Position numbers and translations under genes: made by a program. 64,000 nucleotides of DNA. It comes from Enterobacteriaceae bacterium LSJC7. Its GTDB lineage: Bacteria > Pseudomonadota > Gammaproteobacteria > Enterobacterales > Enterobacteriaceae. Within the stretch, counting starts at the first letter, position 1, and each line of letters opens with the position of its first letter. The notes beneath the pieces were generated by a model, which ran no database searches, was not told the origin of the DNA, and saw only the letters and a list, made by a program, of their open reading frames with translations. Where the stretch lies: assembly GCA_000302695.1 (NCBI GenBank), contig AMFN01000003.1, forward strand, positions 1,015,510 through 1,079,509, in the 5' to 3' direction. This document shows positions 31,657-38,134 of the stretch, one piece after another.

Positions 31657-31678
31657 CAAACTGACTGAGGTAAATCAT

Positions 31679-31921
31679 ATGTGCAGATACACAGTGTCAA
31701 CTATCAAAGACATTCTGAACCGCGCGGGTGACCGAAGCGGTTATGCGTTCGATAAGTTTGGCCCTTATTTCGTAAATGCTGGACGCCTAAAGGCCATGAA
31801 AAATCATTTTGAAAACATGGTTGAAAATGACGACGTTCGCGAAGTGAAGCGTATCGCTGATAGTTCGAAAAAATCCATTGAAAAATGGTTCTCTTTTCTG
31901 GCGGACCGTTACGCAATTTAA
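31679..31921 (+). CDS. Hypothetical early phage protein
   Basis: This 80-residue protein begins MCRYTVSTIKDILNRAGDRS and has helical, lysine-rich content (KAMKNHFENMVENDDVREVK). The ATG at 31679 has GAGGT eight bases upstream. The frame stays open further upstream to 31493, but that region is the structured RNA and lacks a ribosome binding site. Family not recognised. Confidence 0.65.
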   Translation: MCRYTVSTIKDILNRAGDRSGYAFDKFGPYFVNAGRLKAMKNHFENMVENDDVREVKRIADSSKKSIEKWFSFLADRYAI

Positions 31922-31931
31922 GAACCAAAAA

Positions 31932-32150
31932 ATGAAATATATCTCAAGAACTGAAACGGGATATAAAGCAATCCCGTACAGCAAAGAATGGAAACGCTCA
32001 GTATATATTGGCACATTCGAAAATCCACGGCGCGCGCGTGTCGCCGTGGATTTATTCACACATTGGCATAAACATTACCGCCTCAGAGATATACCGACAA
32101 TGCCGGTAACTAAAGATGCAATAGATATTGAGCGGAACACTAACGTTTAG
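31932..32150 (+). CDS. Small AP2-like DNA-binding protein, probable
   Basis: This 72-residue protein (start MKYISRTETGYKAIPYSK) carries an AP2/ERF-like beta-sheet and helix pattern: GYKAIPYSKEWKRSVYIGTF, then ENPRRARVAVDLFTHW. The YIGTF(E)-n-ARVAVD part is the hallmark of the fold, which phages often attach to HNH nucleases. Here it stands alone. A DNA-binding role in early gene control or recombination is inferred from the fold only. Confidence 0.55.
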   Translation: MKYISRTETGYKAIPYSKEWKRSVYIGTFENPRRARVAVDLFTHWHKHYRLRDIPTMPVTKDAIDIERNTNV

Positions 32151-32163
32151 AAAGGATTAAACA

Positions 32164-32481
32164 ATGAAGGATGAAGTTATATTAAGCGATGTGCAGCTGA
32201 CAGAATTTAACGCTTTAATTAGCAAAGCGTTAATGCAGTTAGCAAACCTAAAGAATACAAGTCTCTCTGAAATTAAGAAATCTTTTGCCTATGGCGTCGG
32301 AGGTATAACTATTCACAGCCTCGCTTCTGGCGATGGTAAAGCGCTCAACGCGTTAGTGCATTCATGCGCAGGTGCAGATGCCAGGACCAAAAAAAGGCGG
32401 TTGCGCGAAGTCCAGAAGCGTATAAACGCCGAACTACGTAGGCGGGCTAAAGCAAAGGAGAAACAGCGTGACTATCCGTAA
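32164..32481 (+). CDS. Hypothetical early phage protein
   Basis: This 105-residue protein has a helical N-terminal half (DVQLTEFNALISKALMQLANL) and a strongly basic C-terminus (RTKKRRLREVQKRINAELRR, then RAKAKEKQR). The tail might bind nucleic acid. Its last 14 bases overlap the next gene. Family not recognised. Confidence 0.65.
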   Translation: MKDEVILSDVQLTEFNALISKALMQLANLKNTSLSEIKKSFAYGVGGITIHSLASGDGKALNALVHSCAGADARTKKRRLREVQKRINAELRRRAKAKEKQRDYP

Positions 32482-32638
32482 CGTTAATTTCTACAGCACT
32501 GACCTGATGCGCTGCCCGCGCGGTGTACAGGCTACCCGTAACCCTTTTTCCCTCGCCAAAGCGTGGCGCCGGAGCAAACTTTACAGGCTCCTTAGCCAGA
32601 AAGGCGATCCATCCACTGACAGGAGTCCCCATGTCTGA
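32468..32638 (+). CDS. Small basic early phage protein
   Basis: The GTG at 32468 opens a 56-residue frame: MTIRNVNFYSTDLMRCPRGV, then RNPFSLAKAWRRSKLYRLL. It overlaps the preceding gene by 14 bases and the next by eight, so translation is probably coupled. The basic, aromatic-rich sequence looks real and resembles small proteins in other lambdoid early operons. Function unknown. Confidence 0.6.
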   Translation: MTIRNVNFYSTDLMRCPRGVQATRNPFSLAKAWRRSKLYRLLSQKGDPSTDRSPHV

Positions 32639-33002
32639 ACCTGAAAGCAAAAGTAATACGACCCCCTTCAGCCAGCAGCTGGCCTACATCAACCGCGGCA
32701 CCCTTGATGCCGAACTGACGGAAGCCCTGGCTGAAGTTATTAAAGCCGTCCGTGAGACAGGAAAGAAAGGGGCAATCACCCTTACCCTTAACTGTTCAAT
32801 GCTGAACACACGCGACGAGAACACAATGAAGGTTACGCCAAAAGTAACCCGCACCATCCCTGAACTGGACCGCGCGGATACCATCATGTTCTCAACCGCT
32901 GATGGCGACCTGTTACGCGACGACCCCAACCAGACGCAGCTTGATTTACGTGTGATTGACACAGCCCCAGCAGCAGCACCGATTAAGCTCGCCGCCCAGT
33001 AA
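32631..33002 (+). CDS. Hypothetical early phage protein upstream of YfdQ homologue
   Basis: This protein of 123 residues starts at the ATG at 32631, seven bases after AGGAGT. It contains QLAYINRGTLDAELTEALAEVI, KGAITLTLNCSMLN and an acidic-alanine end (VIDTAPAAAPIKLAAQ). Such proteins regularly precede yfdQ in lambdoid prophages and the two are probably translated together. Function unknown. Confidence 0.7.
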   Translation: MSEPESKSNTTPFSQQLAYINRGTLDAELTEALAEVIKAVRETGKKGAITLTLNCSMLNTRDENTMKVTPKVTRTIPELDRADTIMFSTADGDLLRDDPNQTQLDLRVIDTAPAAAPIKLAAQ

Positions 33003-33034
33003 TAACCACCACAACCAAATAAGGAAATTATTCA

Positions 33035-33847
33035 ATGAAAGAATTTGAAGGCTCAACTGTGCGTGAAATTAGCGCTCTGACTGCTGCAACGCTGAAAGCT
33101 TCCACAGATATTCCGTCCGTTATTGTGCCGGACGGCTACTCGTTGCAGTCGATGGAAAAATTACAGCTGGCTCCATCCCGCATTCGCCAGAAAGTTAATT
33201 TGATTTCTCCAGGCTCTTTGATCGCCTATATCCAACAGTTCCGCGATGAGCGGACAGCCGTTTTTGCTGACAAGACTACAACGAGCATTACCGCAGTTCT
33301 GGATTATCACCAGTCGGCTACTTCAGCGAACTGGGGCGATCATAAAGCTGAATATAACTGCCCGTTTTCTGATGACTGGAGAGAGTGGAAGTCTTCCGAC
33401 AAGGTCAAAATGGATCAGGGGGATTTTGGCGAGTTTCTGGAAAACCATATTCACAATATCGCGCCTGTGGGTGATGACTACAAAGGCCCGTCAGGTACCG
33501 AACTGCTGGAAATGGTTCTGGCGTTTCAGGAGACACGTAAGGCGGAATTTAAGTCTGTACGCCGCCTGAACGATGGCACCTATCAGATGGCGTTCAGTGA
33601 TGAAAAATCCGGTTCAGGGAATACCTCACTGCCTGAAAAAATTAGCCTGGCAATTGCCCCATTCCACAACGGCCAACCGTATCAGCTCGATGCTCGCATC
33701 CGCTACCGACTGCGCGATGGTCAACTAATCCTATGGTATGAGCTCATCGAACCGAAAAAGATTGTTGAACACGCTTTCCAGGAAATCGTGGTTGATATGG
33801 AAAACCAACTGGGTGAAGACCTGCCCATCTACGAAGGCTCTATTTAA
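33035..33847 (+). CDS. YfdQ-like protein (DUF2303)
   Basis: This 270-residue protein is a homologue of YfdQ from the E. coli CPS-53 prophage (DUF2303). It has TAVLDYHQSATSANWGDHKAE near the middle, then CPFSDDWREWKSSDKVKMDQ and FGEFLENHIHNI. The family is frequent in early operons of temperate phages; its function is not established. A stem-loop follows the gene at 33866-33889. Confidence 0.85.
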   Translation: MKEFEGSTVREISALTAATLKASTDIPSVIVPDGYSLQSMEKLQLAPSRIRQKVNLISPGSLIAYIQQFRDERTAVFADKTTTSITAVLDYHQSATSANWGDHKAEYNCPFSDDWREWKSSDKVKMDQGDFGEFLENHIHNIAPVGDDYKGPSGTELLEMVLAFQETRKAEFKSVRRLNDGTYQMAFSDEKSGSGNTSLPEKISLAIAPFHNGQPYQLDARIRYRLRDGQLILWYELIEPKKIVEHAFQEIVVDMENQLGEDLPIYEGSI

Positions 33848-33865
33848 CCCCTCTGAATGTTGTTT

Positions 33866-33889
33866 TATGCGCCGTCGCGGCGGCGCATA
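33866..33889 (+). other. Stem-loop between YfdQ-like and ParB-like genes
   Basis: TATGCGCC (33866-33873) and GGCGCATA (33882-33889) form a perfect 8-bp stem with an 8-base loop. No T run follows, so it is more likely a stabilising 3' end or attenuator than a full terminator. Confidence 0.55.
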
Positions 33890-33923
33890 GCGAAGCATTC
33901 CCTAAATTTTAAAGGTGAACATC

Positions 33924-34835
33924 ATGGCAAGCTTAGGCCAGCTGTATAACGACAAGGAAGCCGGGTTAACTACCCGTAAAACATACAACGTTCCTCTGAG
34001 CGCTCTTTACACGGAAGAAGGCTATAACGTTCGTGAGCTCAATCAGGCGCACGTAGAAGAGTTCCGCGACGCCTTTATTGCCGGTGAGTACATCCCACCT
34101 CTGGCAGTTGAAGTTACCGAACGTGGCGTGAAAGTTATCGACGGGCATCACCGTTATCATGGTGCACTGGCCGCTGTTGCAATGGGTTATGACATTGTTC
34201 GCCTGGAATGTAAGGACTTTGTGGGCTCTGAGGCTGACAAAATCGCCTTCATGGTGACGAGCTCGCAGGGGCTGGCACTGACCCCGCTGGAACGCGGCGC
34301 AGCTTACCACCGTTTACAGAATCAAGGCTGGAGCCCTGCCGAAATAGCGACGAAAGTTAAACGCTCAGAATCCGACATTCTCCAACACCTTCAGCTGAAC
34401 GAATGCACTCCCTACATTAAAAGCCTGGTCCGCGCTGGCTCCATGAACTACGCGATTGCTATTGGTATTGCACGTGAACACGGTGTGTATGCAGACCGCG
34501 AAGCCGCTCGCCTGATGAAGAAAGCTGAAGAGGCTGGAAAGAAAAAGGTTACGAAGAGCATCGCTAAACCTCAGTTCAGTGCGCCCAAAGCGCGCCGATT
34601 CCTTGAACTGCTCGCAAACTTTTCTGAATGCTCGGAGAAATCCAGCGGTGAACTGGTCTTTGAAGTTCAGGCATCACTTAAAGCTGAAATCAATTCAATC
34701 CTCCAGGAATACACGCACGACAACAAACCAGCTCAGCCAGCGGAAGGCACCGACCCGGACGCCATCGCCGCAGCCGAACTACAGGAATCCGCTCAGGCGG
34801 CTGGCATCACAATGACCATTGAAGAGGAAGCGTAA
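33924..34835 (+). CDS. ParB-like nuclease-domain protein
   Basis: This protein of 303 residues starts at the ATG at 33924, after AAAGGTGA. The N-terminal ParB/Srx domain has NVRELNQAHVEEFRDAF and the central VIDGHHRYHGALAA motif. A helix-turn-helix part follows (GWSPAEIATKVKRSESDIL). No ParA or plasmid-partition site is present, so it is probably a regulator or DNA-binding accessory factor rather than a partition protein. It overlaps the next gene by one base. Confidence 0.85.
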   Translation: MASLGQLYNDKEAGLTTRKTYNVPLSALYTEEGYNVRELNQAHVEEFRDAFIAGEYIPPLAVEVTERGVKVIDGHHRYHGALAAVAMGYDIVRLECKDFVGSEADKIAFMVTSSQGLALTPLERGAAYHRLQNQGWSPAEIATKVKRSESDILQHLQLNECTPYIKSLVRAGSMNYAIAIGIAREHGVYADREAARLMKKAEEAGKKKVTKSIAKPQFSAPKARRFLELLANFSECSEKSSGELVFEVQASLKAEINSILQEYTHDNKPAQPAEGTDPDAIAAAELQESAQAAGITMTIEEEA

Positions 34836-35074
34836 TGGTTAATGATCTGAGGCTTGAGCGTCGCACCTGTCCCACTGGTGATGAGGCAATCGACGTTTTC
34901 AATCGCGATGGGGGTTACGTTTTTACCGTGCCAGCCGTTCTTCTTGATAGATGCACTGCGGATATGATTCGGCTGCTCAATCAAACCTATGCGAAGGGGG
35001 TAGATGTCGGCCTTCGTAAACGTAGCCAGCAACTGGCCTCCCTTCTGCTTATCAACCCGAACGCAATGATATGA
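34835..35074 (+). CDS. Hypothetical early phage protein
   Basis: This 79-residue protein (start MVNDLRLERRTCPTGDEAID) has a beta-strand-rich N-terminal half and a helical end (LRKRSQQLASLLLINPN). It shares one base with the ParB-like gene and four with the next, so it belongs to the same translational chain. No family recognised. Confidence 0.65.
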   Translation: MVNDLRLERRTCPTGDEAIDVFNRDGGYVFTVPAVLLDRCTADMIRLLNQTYAKGVDVGLRKRSQQLASLLLINPNAMI

Positions 35075-35316
35075 AAACACATGAACTGAAAACGCTCCCG
35101 TGTCACTTCGGGCCGGTGCATGACGGCCTGAAGCTGGCAGAACTGCGCGTAAATGACCGAGGTTATGCAGTAGGTGACACGCTGGAATTACGCGAGTGGC
35201 AACCAGACGGATACACAGGCGCATCCCTACAGGCATTAGTTATCCATGTTGCTGATGTAGGCCACCTGCTGCCGGGTTATGTCCTGCTCAGCTTCGAACT
35301 TTTCACCACACATTGA
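35071..35316 (+). CDS. DUF3850 (ASCH/PUA-like) protein
   Basis: This 81-residue protein fits DUF3850: HELKTLPCHFGPVHDGLKLAEL, the RVNDRGYAVGDTLELREW motif and VLLSFEL at the end. The family is part of the ASCH/PUA-like superfamily, which often binds RNA. In phages its role is unknown. It overlaps the gene before it by four bases. Confidence 0.82.
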   Translation: MKTHELKTLPCHFGPVHDGLKLAELRVNDRGYAVGDTLELREWQPDGYTGASLQALVIHVADVGHLLPGYVLLSFELFTTH

Positions 35317-35325
35317 GGGGTTGTT

Positions 35326-35955
35326 ATGACTGTAGTTAATGTGCGTATGGCGCGTGTGACAGAAGACGACCTGAAACATTTATGGCGGCTGTTCCGTGCC
35401 GCCCAATTGGCTGAATGGGAAACGAGAAGACAAGAAGCTTCACAAATCAGCTTCGCCCCGGACTTTCTGACGCGGGAAGAGATTTTCTTCTTCCGTTGCG
35501 CATGGCGGGCTTGCATTGATACCGGCGCGTTGTCTCGCCTGCTGGGTGGCTATGACACCCTCTTCCTGAACTTCGCTGACCCCGGTAAAGATTATCTGGA
35601 CTTCAAGCCTTCATTACGTGAAGAACTGGAAAAGGCCGCTCTATTCGATGTGCTCTTAGAAGCTTATGAAGAGGCTCGCGCCGGTGAATCAAACAACGCG
35701 CAGCCGCCGATTGCATGGATAAACGAGGATGAGCTACCGACTAACTACCCGTATGACGCAATGTATCCACACTCAAGCATTGATGTTGTGCGTATGTTCC
35801 CTGTATTCGGGCCAGCCGTGGTGCCGGGGGAAATGAACCCTACGACAATTCGTGCAGTTGCTGCTGAGTGGGATCGTGAACTGGATGATGATGAGGCAAA
35901 TGTAGCTGCTGATTCCTGGAATGCTTGCCGAGCCGCAATGCTTAACGGAGAGTAG
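35326..35955 (+). CDS. Hypothetical early phage protein
   Basis: This 209-residue acidic protein has a helical N-terminal half with LKHLWRLFRAAQLAEWETRR and a C-terminal part rich in Asp, Glu and Pro (AWINEDELPTNYPYD; EWDRELDDDEANVAADSWN). The last helix pattern is like small phage proteins that end in a WNACR segment. No catalytic motif is visible. Family not recognised. Confidence 0.65.
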   Translation: MTVVNVRMARVTEDDLKHLWRLFRAAQLAEWETRRQEASQISFAPDFLTREEIFFFRCAWRACIDTGALSRLLGGYDTLFLNFADPGKDYLDFKPSLREELEKAALFDVLLEAYEEARAGESNNAQPPIAWINEDELPTNYPYDAMYPHSSIDVVRMFPVFGPAVVPGEMNPTTIRAVAAEWDRELDDDEANVAADSWNACRAAMLNGE

Positions 35956-35957
35956 GG

Positions 35958-36200
35958 ATGATTGAAGAAATGATTATGGGCGGGGCCATCACCATCTATC
36001 TGATCGGTGTGGCTGTAACGTTTGTGATAATGGCACGTAGGGACCGCGGGAAACCTCCTGATTTAGTGGGTGGCCCTGACATGGCGTTAATGGTTGCCAT
36101 TGCCTGGCCTGTACTCGCTATTGCCAATGCATTCATAAAGTTACATCAGGGTTATCAGCGCACTATCAGGTGGTTGTATCTCAAGGCATCTAAGGACTAA
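35958..36200 (+). CDS. Small two-helix membrane protein
   Basis: This 80-residue protein has two membrane segments (about residues 6-25 and 42-61) joined by a basic loop with ARRDRGKPP, and a basic C-terminus. It starts two bases after the previous stop, with GGAG before it. Membrane proteins in this part of lambdoid phages can block superinfection, but no such role is shown here. Confidence 0.65.
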   Translation: MIEEMIMGGAITIYLIGVAVTFVIMARRDRGKPPDLVGGPDMALMVAIAWPVLAIANAFIKLHQGYQRTIRWLYLKASKD

Positions 36201-36246
36201 AACAAAACCCAGGAATATTCACACCCCAAGGGCTAAAATCCCGATA

Positions 36247-36266
36247 TACTGTATACATATACAGCC
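36247..36266. promoter_or_regulatory. LexA-binding SOS box
   Basis: TACTGTATACATATACAGCC contains the perfect CTGT-N8-ACAG core with an alternating AT-rich spacer, very near the enterobacterial LexA consensus. It lies 16 bases before the ATG of the gene at 36283, whose promoter it should control. Confidence 0.85.
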
Positions 36267-36282
36267 TAAAGGTGAGGCGTTC

Positions 36283-36615
36283 ATGAGAAGGTTCAGTTCG
36301 GGCGGTGCCTATTTTTACTTCCTAAGTGGTGGGGATATCATCACCAGGCAACATCTGCATGATGCCGGAGCGCTTTCGCAGTTCGCTATCTGGCCCAAAG
36401 ATGATGGTTATTATGCCGCCGAATGGAATGGCTCCCTTTGGGAAGTCATGAGGCTGGAACCGTTCGCTTGTGAAGATGATGCATTCAATTATGCCTATGA
36501 TATTTTTAGCGTCCAGCTAAAGGCCGATGCTATAAATAATCAATATCTATCGCGACAGATGGAATATATGGATAAGGTTCAGGCTAAGATTATCCACCTT
36601 TCAGAAAGTCAGTGA
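36283..36615 (+). CDS. LexA-controlled hypothetical protein
   Basis: This 110-residue protein (start MRRFSSGGAYFYFLSGGDII) is rich in aromatic residues (WPKDDGYYAAEWNGSLWEVM). It has a LexA box right before it and an intrinsic terminator (36637-36662) behind it, so it forms its own SOS-inducible unit. The start follows AAAGGTGAGG. No family is recognised. LexA-controlled prophage genes often help link DNA damage to induction or modulate the SOS response. Confidence 0.7.
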   Translation: MRRFSSGGAYFYFLSGGDIITRQHLHDAGALSQFAIWPKDDGYYAAEWNGSLWEVMRLEPFACEDDAFNYAYDIFSVQLKADAINNQYLSRQMEYMDKVQAKIIHLSESQ

Positions 36616-36636
36616 CATCTACTCACAAATCCTGAT

Positions 36637-36662
36637 GCCTCGCACCTGCGGGGCTTTCTTTT
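36637..36662 (+). terminator. Terminator after the LexA-controlled gene
   Basis: GCCTCGC (36637-36643) pairs with GCGGGGC (36648-36654), 7 bp including one G-T pair, and TTTCTTTT follows. It ends the transcript of the gene at 36283 and probably that of the early operon. Confidence 0.75.
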
Positions 36663-36678
36663 ACCTGTAGAAAATAAA

Positions 36679-36912
36679 ATGAAAGAAGTGATCCGCGGAG
36701 ATACGGAGCCAGCACATATCGTGGTGGCTCAGAAAGCCATTGACGCTTTTAAGGCAAGATATGGTGAAGGGAATAAATACAGGCCACAAATATTCTGTGT
36801 GAAGTACAGGAACAAGGCTTACCAGATTGAAGTGGTAACAAGAAAGAAAACGATAGCCGCTACAGTGATAACCGGCGCGCGCAAGCTGGGACGTGTTTAC
36901 GGGAACGATTAA
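36679..36912 (+). CDS. DUF4060 family protein
   Basis: This 77-residue protein matches DUF4060: HIVVAQKAIDAFKARYGEGN and the basic RNKAYQIEVVTRKKTIAATV. It is commonly found next to excisionase genes in Enterobacterales prophages. Function unknown. Its place 14 bases before the excisionase gene suggests joint expression after induction. Confidence 0.8.
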   Translation: MKEVIRGDTEPAHIVVAQKAIDAFKARYGEGNKYRPQIFCVKYRNKAYQIEVVTRKKTIAATVITGARKLGRVYGND

Positions 36913-36926
36913 GAAGAGGTAATTAC

Positions 36927-37142
36927 ATGAACGTTACAGCCAAAGAAGCCCCTGACGAGTTGCTAACGCCTGAACAAGTTTGTGAAATGCTGGGAGGGAT
37001 AACCACTAAAACGTTAACGCTCTGGAATAATGCACACCGACACAGAAAAATACTGGCGCCCATCCGTTTCACACATAAACATGTTAGGTATGAGCGCAAG
37101 AATGTATTAGCTTTTATTGAGCGGTGCAGAAGTGAATATTAA
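36927..37142 (+). CDS. Excisionase-like HTH protein
   Basis: This 71-residue protein has a winged helix-turn-helix of the MerR/excisionase type: LLTPEQVCEMLGGITTKTLTLW, then a basic FTHKHVRYERKNVLAFIERC. Excisionases bend the att arms and direct integrase towards excision. It lies one cargo gene away from integrase, close to attR. Confidence 0.8.
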   Translation: MNVTAKEAPDELLTPEQVCEMLGGITTKTLTLWNNAHRHRKILAPIRFTHKHVRYERKNVLAFIERCRSEY

Positions 37143-37143
37143 T

Positions 37144-38058
37144 TTATTGATTAAATGTATCATGAACGCTGTTTAAAAGCTTTTGAGCAAGCAGTGTCGC
37201 GTTACTCAATAAACTTTCTAAATCTTCATCTGTGATTACGACTGAATTCCCTTCTTTATCTTGACCACCGCGATGAACTAAATGATTACGAATATGCGTT
37301 GCCTTTTCAATAAATTCAATAGGCCAGTCATTTTGCGTTTCAAATCCAAATGTGGCCTTAAAACGTTTTACAACCTTATCGGTACTATGCCAACTTGCAC
37401 TTATTAAATTCTCTTTTATTGACTTAATCAACTCCTCTCTCATATCTTCAATGGAGTTCCCTTTGAAAGGTAAGGAGGCAATTTCTTTACTGACTTTATA
37501 GTCAGTTTTGCCTTTTTCAATGCAATTAGCAATGTAGGAATCATTTTTTTCTATAGAATTTATAAACAATTCTACGTAAAAAGTTTCCAAAGCAGTAATA
37601 ACATTCGTATAGAGTATACCGAGAAGATGCCTTTTATGCGGTGCTGGATAGGGCGCCTGAGAAATTACCCTGATCATGCCAACATTTTCATAAAACTTAT
37701 TATACGGTTCCAGGGAGGATATTACAGCATCGTAAACATCATCATCATACCAATCAGCGCGATCAGAACTTCCAGACCACTCGTCGCATTCATACTGAAG
37801 TTCTTCTACTAACTCATCTATACAACTTTGATTAACATATCCTTCAAATTTATGTTGCAGCTCTTCAGCAGCATCATAGGGCCCGCCGTAAATGTATTGA
37901 TACCCCCCCTCCCGGCTTTCATAGGGGCAGGCATTTGCCGGGTCTTCATAGTTTTGGTAGAACCATTCACGCATTGCTTCTATCTGATTACTTTTACTAT
38001 TATAGCGCAAGGATTGAATTGGAATTTTTCTATCATTGACATAAAAATATTCTTGCAT
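37144..38058 (-). CDS. HEPN-domain protein, probable cargo defence gene
   Basis: This 304-residue protein has an acidic, aromatic N-terminal domain (about 1-130) and a C-terminal HEPN domain. The HEPN active-site motif R-X4-H is at Arg257-His262 (IRNHLVHRGG). HEPN proteins with this motif are usually RNases in abortive-infection, toxin-antitoxin or RNA-repair systems. The gene is AT-rich, runs against the early operon and sits between excisionase and integrase, a known hot spot for phage-carried defence genes. Its own promoter (TTGAAC, then a TATA-rich stretch, minus strand 38059-38130) is likely. No partner gene is visible, so it may act alone. Target unknown. Confidence 0.72.
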   Translation of the reverse strand: MQEYFYVNDRKIPIQSLRYNSKSNQIEAMREWFYQNYEDPANACPYESREGGYQYIYGGPYDAAEELQHKFEGYVNQSCIDELVEELQYECDEWSGSSDRADWYDDDVYDAVISSLEPYNKFYENVGMIRVISQAPYPAPHKRHLLGILYTNVITALETFYVELFINSIEKNDSYIANCIEKGKTDYKVSKEIASLPFKGNSIEDMREELIKSIKENLISASWHSTDKVVKRFKATFGFETQNDWPIEFIEKATHIRNHLVHRGGQDKEGNSVVITDEDLESLLSNATLLAQKLLNSVHDTFNQ

Positions 38059-38134
38059 AATGCATCACATCCTTAAAACTCAGGGCAACTTTTATAAAAA
38101 CTAACGTATCACACTATATATAATTTAGTTCAAA

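Noticed and set aside
31493-31678. Upstream extension of the reading frame of the gene at 31679 (62 more codons)
   Set aside because: It has no ribosome binding site and lies across the strong stems of the structured RNA. The ATG at 31679 has GAGGT in good position.
33866-33889. Intrinsic terminator after the YfdQ-like gene
   Set aside because: A perfect stem, but no T run follows.
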